Positions 35,356 through 44,879 of a DNA stretch of 64,000 nucleotides are shown in pieces (position 1 is the first letter of the stretch; every line of letters starts with the position of its first letter). Source of the DNA: Devosia naphthalenivorans (lineage in GTDB: Bacteria; Pseudomonadota; Alphaproteobacteria; Rhizobiales; Devosiaceae). The position numbers and the translations under genes are program-made. The stretch covers positions 124,001-188,000 of the forward strand of contig NZ_PYVW01000004.1 in NCBI RefSeq assembly GCF_003056355.1, written 5' to 3'. The notes beneath the pieces were generated by a model that did not search any database, had not been told where the DNA came from, and worked only from the letters and a program-made list of their open reading frames with translations.

Positions 35356-36786
35356 CTACCCCGCCCGCGCCGACCACCTGACCTCGGGCGACCAGTCGAA
35401 GTCCTTGTCGAACGGATATTGCGGCCCGCTTTTGTGCTTGCGCTCCAGCCGCTCGACGAACTGGTCGACCACACCGGGCGACAGCGCCATGAGGCTGGGA
35501 TTGGCGATGGGTCCGAGATCGGGCGACAGATAGCCCGACTTCACGACCACGATCCTGGCCGTTCTCGGGTCAAGACCGAGCCGGGTGAAATCCGCGATGT
35601 TGTGGAACGGCCGGCGGCGCGCCGTCAGGACCAGTTCGATCCCTCCGATCCGGACCACGGCTTCGCGCAGACGCTCCTCCGCCTCGAGAAGGAAGACCAC
35701 TTCGGCTTCCGCCGCCACCTTCCGGCTTGATGGGTCAAGGCTTGCCCCGATGGTCAGCGGCAATCGCGACCCGACGCCGGCAGCATAGGCCGCGTCGGTA
35801 GAGGCCTTGTCGGCGATGCCGGCAAAAACTACGCCCTGCGCCCCTGCTGCGAGCAGCGCTTCCAGCACCTCCGCCCGGTCTCCAACGCCCCCGCCGGTGG
35901 GATTGTCCCCGGATTCGGCGAGCACCACGGGTCCGGTCGAGGAAGCCACGGCCCAGGTCACGCACTCCTCGATACTGCCGGTCTTGGTGCCGAACACGAA
36001 CTGCTCGCGGAAGTTCCAATAATCCTGCGCCAGATGCCGCGCCGCTTCCGTCATTGCCGCGCGATCCGTGCCGGTCACGACCGCGCAGGCGGTCGCCCGC
36101 GGCTCGTCGGCCCACACATAGCCCACCTGGAACGAGGCATCCCAGATGCCGCTCGGCTCCTCCACCTGATGGAGTTGGGTATAGAAGCTGCGCGCCGGTT
36201 CGTCCTGCGTCGACGTCCGTTCGCCGGGTAACAATACCGGCACGGGTGCCCATGCCAGCATCGGCCTCACGCCGGTCCGCAACGCCCGCACCAGCATGGT
36301 CACCGCCCGGCGCATGGTATCGGCCACGTCGATATGAGGCGCGGTGCGATAGGTCGAAAACATATCCAGATTATCGATGATGGCCTGACTGATATTGCCG
36401 TGCAGGTCATAGCTCGCTGCGATCAACACGTCCGACCCGACCACGTCGCGCACGGCGGCAATGAAATCGCCCTCGGCGTCCAGCAGTCCTTCGACGAACA
36501 TAGCGCCATGCATGGCAAGATAGACCCCGTCGAGCGGCAGCGCCGACCGCAGACCATCGAGAATCTCCGCCTTCCAGCGATGATAAATGCCGCTCTCCAC
36601 CGGCCCGCCGGCAATCGCCCGGGCATGAAGGATGGTGATGAACTCGGCCGGGAAGTGGGTCAGGAAGTTGAAATAATCGTCCTTGAGCATGGTGGGGCCA
36701 CGCAACACGCGAAAATCGGCTTCACGCGCCAGAACGGGATTATAGGTGCTGCACTCGGTGTGCAGCCCGGCGACGGCGATGCGCAT
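35356..36786 (-). CDS. M81 family metallopeptidase (MlrC-like), copy 2
   Basis: A 476-residue second M81-family protein, convergent with the first and clearly diverged from it. Metal-site residues are Glu in AGLHTECSTYNP, His in VYLAMHGAMFVEG, Asp and His in ASYDLHGNIS, and His in RTAPHIDVADT. The C-terminal domain has LAESGDNPTGGGVGDRAEVL. ATG at 36786 is preceded by GGAG; a GTG one codon earlier is less likely. The start overlaps the end of the MFS gene by one to three bases, so transport and cleavage are probably linked. Confidence 0.88.
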   Translation of the reverse strand: MRIAVAGLHTECSTYNPVLAREADFRVLRGPTMLKDDYFNFLTHFPAEFITILHARAIAGGPVESGIYHRWKAEILDGLRSALPLDGVYLAMHGAMFVEGLLDAEGDFIAAVRDVVGSDVLIAASYDLHGNISQAIIDNLDMFSTYRTAPHIDVADTMRRAVTMLVRALRTGVRPMLAWAPVPVLLPGERTSTQDEPARSFYTQLHQVEEPSGIWDASFQVGYVWADEPRATACAVVTGTDRAAMTEAARHLAQDYWNFREQFVFGTKTGSIEECVTWAVASSTGPVVLAESGDNPTGGGVGDRAEVLEALLAAGAQGVVFAGIADKASTDAAYAAGVGSRLPLTIGASLDPSSRKVAAEAEVVFLLEAEERLREAVVRIGGIELVLTARRRPFHNIADFTRLGLDPRTARIVVVKSGYLSPDLGPIANPSLMALSPGVVDQFVERLERKHKSGPQYPFDKDFDWSPEVRWSARAG

Positions 36787-37994
36787 CACAGCACTCCGGC
36801 AATTTGGGCTTGGGGATCAGTGGAGGGAGGGCTGGCTTTTCTGGCGAGCCGTCCGCTCAGGAGCAGGCTCACCAGCAGCACCGGTATCAGGCACGCAATG
36901 GCCAGCCGCATGTCGAAATGCTCCGCCACGACGCCGATGACGGGTGGACCGATCAGAAAGCCAAGCAACGCCACGAAGCTGAGGATTGCAACATTGGCCG
37001 ATGCCGCCCGGTCCCCAATGCCGGCAGCCGCCGTCACCGCCAGCGGGAAACCCACCGAAACGCCAAGGCCGATGACGGCAAAGCCGACCAGCGCCACCGC
37101 TTCGTTTGGCGCCACGAACAGCACCAGCGCGCCAATCAGCGCCAGCACGCCGCAAATGCGTGCGGTGGCTACTGCGCCAAACTGCCGTTTGAGCGTATCC
37201 CCACCGAACCGGCCGGCCGCCACCATCATGGCGAACACCGAATAGCCCAGGCCGACCATGCCGCCTTCCGCGCCGATCGCATCGCGCAGGAAGATCGCCG
37301 ACCAGTCGGCCATGGCGCCCTCCGTCATGGTGATGCCGAACACGAAAAAGCAGATGCCCAGGAGCGCCCAACTCGGCAGAGCCCAGGCCGAGCGCTGCTC
37401 TTGTTGTGGCGCCTCTGCCGGGTAAACCGGCAGCAGCCACGCCACCAGCAGCGCGAGCGGCAGCACCGCAAACGCCACGGCCGGGATTGCCCAGTGCGCC
37501 GCGATGCCCAAAGCGGCCAGACCCGAACCCACTAGGCTCCCCACCATGATGCCGACGGACCAGAACCCGTGCGATGTCGTCATGATGACGGTGCCGGTAC
37601 CCTTTTCCACCGCATCGGCCTGAACGTTGAGCCCCAGTTCGACAAAGGACAGCGACGAGCCCGCCAACATCAGCGCCACGAACAATTGTGCAGGATCGCC
37701 GGCCAGGGCCGGTAGGCATACTGCCAGGGAATAAAGCGCCATGCCCCACAGGATCGCCACGCGTGGCCCGATCCGCCCCACCAAGGGGCCGGCAAAGGGC
37801 AGCGTCAGCAATGTTCCGCATGGCAATCCCAGAAGGGCAATCGCCAGTGCCGCGGGCCCAAGCCCAAGGCCCAGTTGCACGTCTGGAATGCGCGGCAACC
37901 ACGAACCGAACGCAATCGGCTGCAGGAAGAAGATAAGCATTGTAAGCCGCTGCGGCCGTTGGATGTCGGGTCTTTGACTTGATCGAAGAGCCAT
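36786..37994 (-). CDS. MFS transporter, YbjJ-like
   Basis: A 402-residue, 12-helix major facilitator protein. The pattern IAFGSWLPRIPDVQLGLGLG and LPCGTLLTLPFAGPLVGRIG is typical of the YbjJ-like group, as is SHGFWSVGIMVGSLVGSG and EGAMADWSAIFLRD in the second half. Start ATG at 37994 (MALRSSQRP) lacks a strong ribosome binding site. It is coupled to the M81 gene, so its cargo may be the product or substrate of that enzyme. Substrate unknown. Confidence 0.85.
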   Translation of the reverse strand: MALRSSQRPDIQRPQRLTMLIFFLQPIAFGSWLPRIPDVQLGLGLGPAALAIALLGLPCGTLLTLPFAGPLVGRIGPRVAILWGMALYSLAVCLPALAGDPAQLFVALMLAGSSLSFVELGLNVQADAVEKGTGTVIMTTSHGFWSVGIMVGSLVGSGLAALGIAAHWAIPAVAFAVLPLALLVAWLLPVYPAEAPQQEQRSAWALPSWALLGICFFVFGITMTEGAMADWSAIFLRDAIGAEGGMVGLGYSVFAMMVAAGRFGGDTLKRQFGAVATARICGVLALIGALVLFVAPNEAVALVGFAVIGLGVSVGFPLAVTAAAGIGDRAASANVAILSFVALLGFLIGPPVIGVVAEHFDMRLAIACLIPVLLVSLLLSGRLARKASPPSTDPQAQIAGVL

Positions 37995-38240
37995 TCGGGT
38001 GTCAGCTATCCGCCGTTGCGGGTGCCGTGATGGGCAACCGCGTTGGTGTTTCAAATTTTCACTGGCGGTCTCGCCACTGTAAGCGGCGGCGCAGCCCAGT
38101 TGCATACCAATTGCGACATGCTGCGCTATTCGCCGGCGCTTGTCCACACCCGAGGTGCGGAAATTCAGCGGAGAATCCTACGAAATTTGGGCAGATTGCC
38201 CCTTGTTTGAGCAATGTTCCGGGGTGGCTTAAATTGGTAT

Positions 38241-38291
38241 TGTCAACGTGACGGATTCGTGTTGACATGACTTCCTGAACGATCCTAGTCT
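38241..38291 (+). promoter_or_regulatory. Candidate promoter and dyad before the amino-sugar operon
   Basis: An inverted repeat TGTCAAC (38241-38247) and GTTGACA (38261-38267) overlaps a -35-like TTGACA (38262-38267). A -10-like TAGTCT lies 18 bp further on (38286-38291). The Gfo/Idh gene starts 75 bp later. The dyad could be the operator of the RpiR regulator encoded in the same operon. Confidence 0.45.
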
Positions 38292-38365
38292 TGAAAATCG
38301 TTTACAGAACTACGCACCAATCCATCAAGAGATTGGCGGGACGAATAACGGGAGACGCTATCGCG

Positions 38366-39520
38366 ATGCGGGTTGGCATTATCGGACTGGGCTATCGATT
38401 GGGCTATCTGGCGCGGGTATTTTCCGCGGCCCGGCCTGATTTCAATGTCGTCGGATATGTCGATCCTGCCCCTGCCGGCCTGCCCTATACCGTCGAGCAT
38501 GGCGTTCCCGTCGGCAAGCCATATGACTCGCTCGAATCCCTGCTCGATAATGAAGAGCTGGACCTGTTGATGGTGGGTTCGCCCAACCATCTCCACCTGC
38601 AGCACATCCGCATCGGCCTTGAACGCGGCCAGAAGATTTTCACTGAAAAGCCGGTGGTGACCTCGGTCGAGGAAACCATGGAACTGGCCAAGCTGATCGC
38701 TCAGTATGGCTCGGACAATGTGATGGTGGGCCTCGTGCTGCGCTATGCCCCGCTCTATGTCGATTTGCGCAAGGCGCAGGCCGAGGGCTTGCTGGGCGAC
38801 ATCACTTCGATTGAGGCCTCCGAGCACATCCCGCCCTATCACGGCGCCTTCTTCATGCGCGACTGGCGTCGCTATGAGCGCTATTCCGGCAGCTTCATGC
38901 TCGAAAAATGCTGCCACGACCTCGATCTCTACAACGGCGTCATGGGTTGCCGGCCGCAATATGTGTCGAGCTTCGGCGGGCGCCGTACCTTTACCCCCGT
39001 CAATGCGCCGGCCAATGCCGGCATCAACGACATGGAAGTTTACCACCGCAAACCCAGCGGCTGGCAGGGCAGCGACAAGGTCTTCGACAGCGACGGCGAC
39101 ATCATCGACTTCCAGACGGCCATGGTGCAGTACGAGAATGGCGCGGCGCTCAGCTTTCACACCAATCTCAATGTCCCCGACGATTTCCGCCGCTTTGCCG
39201 TGATGGGTGCAAAGGGCATGGCAGAGGGCGATTTCATCCGCAATTTCCTGCGTGTCACGGATTCGCGCAGCTCGGACCGGCTGGTTGACGCTACCTACAA
39301 AACCAGCGGCCTCAGCCAGCACTATGGCGCCGACGAGCAGATGGCCGAGGACATTCTCAAGCACGTGCTTGAGGGCGCGCCACTCCCCGTCTCGGTAACG
39401 GATGCGCTCGAAGCGGGGCTCCTGGCCCTGTCCATGGACCAGGCGATGCGCACGCGCTCGGTGGTCGACATGACCCCGATATGGCAGCAGTTCGACGCTG
39501 CCCTGGGCCGAGCGAGCTAA
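38366..39520 (+). CDS. Gfo/Idh/MocA family oxidoreductase
   Basis: A 384-residue NAD(P)-dependent sugar oxidoreductase. The Rossmann motif GIIGLGYRLGYLARVF opens the protein and the catalytic-lysine motif TEKPVVTS follows at about residue 95. The C-terminal beta domain contains MLEKCCHDLDLYNGVMG, which supplies the histidine and aspartate of the active site. It heads the operon and begins behind GGGAGA. It probably oxidises or epimerises a sugar imported by the following transporter. Confidence 0.9.
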   Translation: MRVGIIGLGYRLGYLARVFSAARPDFNVVGYVDPAPAGLPYTVEHGVPVGKPYDSLESLLDNEELDLLMVGSPNHLHLQHIRIGLERGQKIFTEKPVVTSVEETMELAKLIAQYGSDNVMVGLVLRYAPLYVDLRKAQAEGLLGDITSIEASEHIPPYHGAFFMRDWRRYERYSGSFMLEKCCHDLDLYNGVMGCRPQYVSSFGGRRTFTPVNAPANAGINDMEVYHRKPSGWQGSDKVFDSDGDIIDFQTAMVQYENGAALSFHTNLNVPDDFRRFAVMGAKGMAEGDFIRNFLRVTDSRSSDRLVDATYKTSGLSQHYGADEQMAEDILKHVLEGAPLPVSVTDALEAGLLALSMDQAMRTRSVVDMTPIWQQFDAALGRAS

Positions 39521-39530
39521 GGAGAGCCAA

Positions 39531-40418
39531 ATGACCAGCAGCCGTAGCGCCGTAATGTTCGCCCTGGCCCTGCTGGCCCCGGCTCTCATCTACATCCTCA
39601 TCATCGTCGCCTACCCGCTGTTCGACACAGTGGTGCTCAGCTTCACCAATGCCGCCTTGCGGCCGACCTATGATTTCGTGGGCTGGGCCAATTACGAACG
39701 CATCTTCGGCGCTGGCAACTTCACCGAAGTCATCCTGCGCACATTCATCTGGACCTTCTTCTCGGTCGCCACCAAGATGATCATCGGCACTCTGGGCGCC
39801 ACACTGCTCAATGCCGCCATCCCCGGCCAATCGGTGTTCCGCATCCTCACCATGCCCCCCTGGATCGTCCCCATGGCAATCGGCATCTTCATGTGGGGCT
39901 GGATGTATAATGGCCAGTTCGGCATGATTTCGGGCATCCTGCAGAATACCGGCATCATCGACAAACCCTGGCCGATCCTGGCCTATGGCGACAGCGCCTT
40001 TTGGGCGACCATTGTCACCGACGTATGGATCGGCGTGCCCATGGTCACGATCTACATGCTAGCCGCCATGCAATCGATCCCCAAGGACCTCTACGAGGCC
40101 GCCTGGACCGATGGCGCCGGCCGGTTCTACCGCTTCCGGCGCATCACGCTGCCGCTGCTGGTGCCGGCTTTGCTGACCATGAGCCTGCTCTCGCTCATCG
40201 CCACCTTCAATTCCTTCGACATCATCTGGATTCTGACCCAGGGCGGCCCGTCTGGCTCCACCACCACGATGATCATCGACACCTACAAAACTGCCATGGG
40301 CAGCCGCAAATACGGCGAGGGCGCCGCACGTGCCGTGGTTATCTGCATCTTCGTCAGCCTGTTCTGCATCGTTTACTTCCGCGCCGTCCGCAAGCTCTCG
40401 CAGGGAGAAGCCAAATGA
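39531..40418 (+). CDS. Sugar ABC transporter permease (MalF/UgpA type)
   Basis: A 295-residue inner-membrane permease with six helices. The cytoplasmic EAA loop, EAAWTDGAGRFYRFRRITLP, docks the ATPase. The N-terminal LAPALIYILIIVAYPLFDTV is typical of the CUT1 family. A ribosome binding site (AAGGAGAG) lies just before the ATG, and the stop overlaps the next permease. The substrate is likely an amino-sugar oligosaccharide, judged from the hexosaminidase at the end of the cluster. Confidence 0.93.
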   Translation: MTSSRSAVMFALALLAPALIYILIIVAYPLFDTVVLSFTNAALRPTYDFVGWANYERIFGAGNFTEVILRTFIWTFFSVATKMIIGTLGATLLNAAIPGQSVFRILTMPPWIVPMAIGIFMWGWMYNGQFGMISGILQNTGIIDKPWPILAYGDSAFWATIVTDVWIGVPMVTIYMLAAMQSIPKDLYEAAWTDGAGRFYRFRRITLPLLVPALLTMSLLSLIATFNSFDIIWILTQGGPSGSTTTMIIDTYKTAMGSRKYGEGAARAVVICIFVSLFCIVYFRAVRKLSQGEAK

Positions 40419-41353
40419 GCGATGTCGCCCGCACCACTGAAGTCGCCGCTGTCGACAGCCCCGCCGCGGTCAAGCCAGCCTACAAGGTCCGAAAGCGCTC
40501 AGTCAAAGCGATGATCGACCGCTACAAGTGGTACGAGATCGTGCTGATCTATGCCGGCATGGCCCTGTTCCTGTTCTTCATTCTGGCGCCGTTCATCGAA
40601 GGCTTCCTGGTTTCGCTCAAGCCGCTGAGCCAGCTGTTTTCCACGCCCTACAACTTCATTCCCGAAAACGGCTCGTTCGAGGCCTATTTCACCATGTGGC
40701 AGTCCGTGCCCATGCTGGCGCTCTACATCTTCAATTCCTTCTTCATCTCCACCGTGGTCACGCTGATCGTCATCGCCGTTGTCGTGCCCGCATCCTATGC
40801 CTTCGCCCGCTTCCAGTTTTCCGGGTCAGGGATGATGCTGGGCGGGTTCCTGGCGGTGAACATGTTTTCGGGCGCCGTGCTGCTCATCCCGCTGTTCCGC
40901 CTGATGCGGTCCATGGGCCTGCTCAACACCTATTGGGCGATGATCGTCCCCGGCGCCGCGTTCCTTATTCCTTCATCCATCTGGCTGCTGCGCACCTATA
41001 TGCTGCGTATCCCGCGCGAGCTGGACGAAGCCGCTTGGGTCGATGGCGCATCCCGCCTTTATACGCTGCGTCGGGTGGTGCTGCCGCTGGCCATGCCGGG
41101 CATCGTCGTGGTCGCCATCATGACCTTTATCGGCGCCTACGCGCAGCAGTTCATCTTCGCGCTGACCTTCAACTCCAAATCCGAGTTCATGCCGCTGCCG
41201 ATCGGGCTCTTCGCCTTCTTCGGCAAGCAGGAGGTGATCTGGAACGAGCTGATGGCAGCCAGCTTCGTCGGAATCCTGCCGGTCATGGTCGTCATCGTGT
41301 TCCTGCAGCGCTATCTCGTCGCCGGTCTCACCGCCGGTGCCGTGAAGCAGTAG
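40415..41353 (+). CDS. Sugar ABC transporter permease (MalG/UgpE type)
   Basis: A 312-residue partner permease. A polar N-terminal tail of about 40 residues precedes six helices; the EAA loop reads DEAAWVDGASRLYTLRRVVL. LLRTYMLRIPRELDEAAW is the normal run-in. It overlaps the first permease by four bases (ATGA). A six-helix CUT1 pair with one ATPase and one binding protein makes a complete importer. Confidence 0.93.
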   Translation: MSDVARTTEVAAVDSPAAVKPAYKVRKRSVKAMIDRYKWYEIVLIYAGMALFLFFILAPFIEGFLVSLKPLSQLFSTPYNFIPENGSFEAYFTMWQSVPMLALYIFNSFFISTVVTLIVIAVVVPASYAFARFQFSGSGMMLGGFLAVNMFSGAVLLIPLFRLMRSMGLLNTYWAMIVPGAAFLIPSSIWLLRTYMLRIPRELDEAAWVDGASRLYTLRRVVLPLAMPGIVVVAIMTFIGAYAQQFIFALTFNSKSEFMPLPIGLFAFFGKQEVIWNELMAASFVGILPVMVVIVFLQRYLVAGLTAGAVKQ

Positions 41354-41392
41354 TGCAACGAGATTCGGGTCAACTGATCCGGGTCGAGGGAA

Positions 41393-41410
41393 GGCGTCCT
41401 TCGGGGCGTT
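41393..41410 (+). promoter_or_regulatory. Small UUCG-tetraloop hairpin before the binding-protein gene
   Basis: GGCGTCC-TTCG-GGGCGTT forms a short stem closed by a C(UUCG)G tetraloop 20 bp before the binding-protein start. It is likely an RNA-stability element in the operon transcript. Confidence 0.45.
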
Positions 41411-41429
41411 CAACAAGGGAGACTACAAA

Positions 41430-42653
41430 GTGAAAAGTACTACCGGACTTCTCGCGGTATCGCTGCTGACCCTGGTCACGGCGAGTTCCGCGGCCTTCGC
41501 CCAGGACGTGAAGGAAATCTCCTTCATCAACTGCGGCGACGAGCTGACTGCCGGCTACCCGGAATATATCGCCGAATGGGAAGCCGCCAATCCCGGCTTC
41601 AAGGTCGTTCCCGAGGTCGTGGGCTGGGGTCAGTGCCAGGACAAGGTGACCACGCTCGCCGCTGCCGGCACTCCCGTTGCGCTGGCCTATGTCGGTTCGC
41701 GCACGCTCAAGCAATTCGCCCTCAATGACCTCATTGTTCCCATTCCGATGACCGACGAGGAAAAGGCAGCCTACTACAACTACGTGCCCGAAACCGTCAC
41801 CTTCGATGGCACCCAGTGGGGCGTTCCGGTGGCTTTTTCCACCAAGGCTCTGTTCTGGAACAAGGACATCTTCGAAGCCGCTGGCCTTGATCCCGAAGTC
41901 GCCCCCAAGACCTGGGAAGAAGAGATCGCCTTTGCCAAGCAGATCGAGGACAATACCGATTTCGACGGCTTTGGCGTCGTCGCCAAGACCTTCGACAACA
42001 CCATGCACCAGTTCCTCCATTGGGTTTATACCAATGACGGCCAGGTCATCGATGCCGAAGGCAATATCGTTCTCGACAGCCCGCAGAACCTGGAAGCCCT
42101 GACCGCCCTGCGCGACATCTCGGCCTATTCCGAGGAAGGCCCAACCGCATACGAGCAGAATGAAGTGCGCGCCATCTGGCTCGATGGCACGCTGGGCATG
42201 ATTCACGCCTCGCCAAACGCCGGTATCCTCGCCACCGAAGCCGGCATGAACTGGGGCGTCGCCCCGCTGCCGCTTGGTCCATCCGCCAAGGGCCCCGGCA
42301 CGCTGCTGATCACCGACTCGCTGGCCGTATTCAAAGGCACGGGTGTCGAAGAGCAGGCCATCAGCCTCGCCAAGTTCATCACCGATGGTGAGCGCCAGTG
42401 GGCCGCTGAAATGGCCCAGGGCCTGACCCCGCTGCGGCCGATCGAGCCGCAGACCAGCGAACTGCTAGCAAAGGACCCGAACTGGGCGCCCTTCGTCGAC
42501 GGCATTGAATTCGGCGGTCCCGAGCCGCTGCTGACCGACTATGTCGGCCTGCAGAACGTGATGATCGAAATGGTCCAGTCCGTCGTGACCGGTCAGTCCG
42601 AACCTGCCGACGCCCTCACCACGGCTGCCGGCGAAATCGAGCAGTACAAGTAA
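41430..42653 (+). CDS. Extracellular sugar-binding protein of the ABC importer
   Basis: A 407-residue periplasmic binding protein of the CUT1 type. The GTG start follows AAGGGAGA and gives a signal peptide ending at SSAAFA (about residue 24). Mature features include [39 protein letters not shown] and [20 protein letters not shown], as in maltose- and oligosaccharide-binding proteins. A strong hairpin after the gene would keep its transcript more abundant than that of the ATPase. Ligand not determined; GlcNAc-type oligosaccharides are likely from context. Confidence 0.92.
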   Translation: MKSTTGLLAVSLLTLVTASSAAFAQDVKEISFINCGDELTAGYPEYIAEWEAANPGFKVVPEVVGWGQCQDKVTTLAAAGTPVALAYVGSRTLKQFALNDLIVPIPMTDEEKAAYYNYVPETVTFDGTQWGVPVAFSTKALFWNKDIFEAAGLDPEVAPKTWEEEIAFAKQIEDNTDFDGFGVVAKTFDNTMHQFLHWVYTNDGQVIDAEGNIVLDSPQNLEALTALRDISAYSEEGPTAYEQNEVRAIWLDGTLGMIHASPNAGILATEAGMNWGVAPLPLGPSAKGPGTLLITDSLAVFKGTGVEEQAISLAKFITDGERQWAAEMAQGLTPLRPIEPQTSELLAKDPNWAPFVDGIEFGGPEPLLTDYVGLQNVMIEMVQSVVTGQSEPADALTTAAGEIEQYK

Positions 42654-42662
42654 GATCCTCCC

Positions 42663-42691
42663 GCCGCCGCCGTCCTCCGGATGGCGGCGGC
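42663..42691 (+). terminator. GC-rich hairpin between binding-protein and ATPase genes
   Basis: Perfect nine-base arms (GCCGCCGCC and GGCGGCGGC) continue inward with TCC and GGA around a three-base loop. It begins ten bases after the stop codon and has no T run, so it looks like a 3' mRNA-stabilising or attenuating stem rather than a full terminator. Confidence 0.7.
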
Positions 42692-42745
42692 ACCCCAATG
42701 CCCTTGCCTGCCCGCGGGAACAGCCCCGCCGACCGGAGACGAACA

Positions 42746-43822
<1,077 letters not shown>

Positions 43823-43849
43823 GTCTGCGTCTCGCGGAGGATTGGGTTG

Positions 43850-44716
43850 ATGCTCGATATTGTCGGCCTGTTGCAGACCGAGAAAAATGCGTTCACCCGC
43901 TCCGAACGTGCCCTGACCGAGATCGTGCTGGCCGACGCCGACAGCGTGCTCAAGATGTCGATCGTGGACCTTGCCGCCCAGGCCGATGTGTCCCCGCCCA
44001 CGGTGACGCGGTTTTGCCGGCGGCTGGGATGCGACAGCTATGCCGATTTCAAGGTGCGGCTGGCCCAGTCCCGCTTTGTCGGCCAACGCTACTATACCGC
44101 GACTGCCGGGCCCTCCAGCGCGCGCGAAATCGCCCAAGAGGTCATCAATGGCATCCAGTCCACCATCTATCAGAGCTTTGATCATTTCGACTTCGAAGCC
44201 GTCGAACGCGCCGCCGAAAGCATCGCCGGATCAAGCTTCGTGCTGGCATTCGGTTCGGGCGGCGCCTCGTCCATGATGGCGAGCGAAACCGAAGCCCGCC
44301 TGTTCCGGCTGGGCCTGCGCATCGCCTCCACCGAAGATCACCAGATGCAGATGATGCGCGCCGCTGCCGCCCCGCCGGGTTCGGTCATCATCGCCTTTTC
44401 CCTGACCGGCAATAATTTGCCTTTGGCCAAGGCCATGCGGGTCGCGGGCGATTATGGCATCACCCGCATCGTCGTCACCCGGTCCGGCTCGCCCATAGCG
44501 CAGGAGGCCGACATCCTCTTGCCCGTCAATTGGCAGGAGAACACCGACATCCTCCGCCCCACACCGGCGCGCTATGCCTTTCTGGCCACCATCGACGTTC
44601 TCGCGCAGACCGTCGCCACGCGCCTGGGTGCCGCCTCCATCGCCAGCATGCGCCGCATCAAGCACCAGCTTGTCGTCAATCGCGACGGCGATGACGGGCA
44701 GCCTTTGGGAGATTGA
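43850..44716 (+). CDS. RpiR family regulator with SIS domain
   Basis: A 288-residue regulator. The N-terminal HTH_6 domain carries LAAQADVSPPTVTRFCRRLG (about residues 42-61). The SIS domain in the C-terminal part has LAFGSGGASSMMASETEARL and IAFSLTGNNLPLAKAMRVAG and would sense a phosphosugar such as GlcNAc-6-phosphate. Either the ATG at 43850 or the TTG just before may start translation behind GGAGGATT. It most likely controls the surrounding amino-sugar operon. Confidence 0.92.
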   Translation: MLDIVGLLQTEKNAFTRSERALTEIVLADADSVLKMSIVDLAAQADVSPPTVTRFCRRLGCDSYADFKVRLAQSRFVGQRYYTATAGPSSAREIAQEVINGIQSTIYQSFDHFDFEAVERAAESIAGSSFVLAFGSGGASSMMASETEARLFRLGLRIASTEDHQMQMMRAAAAPPGSVIIAFSLTGNNLPLAKAMRVAGDYGITRIVVTRSGSPIAQEADILLPVNWQENTDILRPTPARYAFLATIDVLAQTVATRLGAASIASMRRIKHQLVVNRDGDDGQPLGD

Positions 44717-44725
44717 AGACGAGAC

Positions 44726-44857
44726 TGCCACGCCCTCGTGGTTCGAGGGTCGCTGCGCTCCCGCCTCACGATGAGGCTACTGGGAGCGCTGTATCCGGAG
44801 TAGCCCTCATGGTGAGGTGCGAGTTCTTCACGAGCCTCGAACCACGAGGGCGTGGCA
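44726..44857. repeat. Nested palindromic element (REP/BIME-like)
   Basis: The outer arms are a perfect 23-base inverted repeat (44726-44748 and 44835-44857) built on CCTCGTGGTTCGAGG. Inside, CCTCACGATGAGGCTACT (from 44764) pairs with AGTAGCCCTCATGGTGAGG (to 44818) with a few mismatches. The whole 132 bp can fold into one long stem with a side structure. The CCTCGTGGTTCGA core is shared with the repeats at 33240 and 48261. It lies between the RpiR and hexosaminidase genes. Confidence 0.8.
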
Positions 44858-44879
44858 CAAATTCAGAACGAGTGTCCCC

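Noticed and set aside
38285..39589. 434-residue open frame on the minus strand
   Set aside because: Antisense to the Gfo/Idh gene, with low-complexity composition and no recognisable domain.
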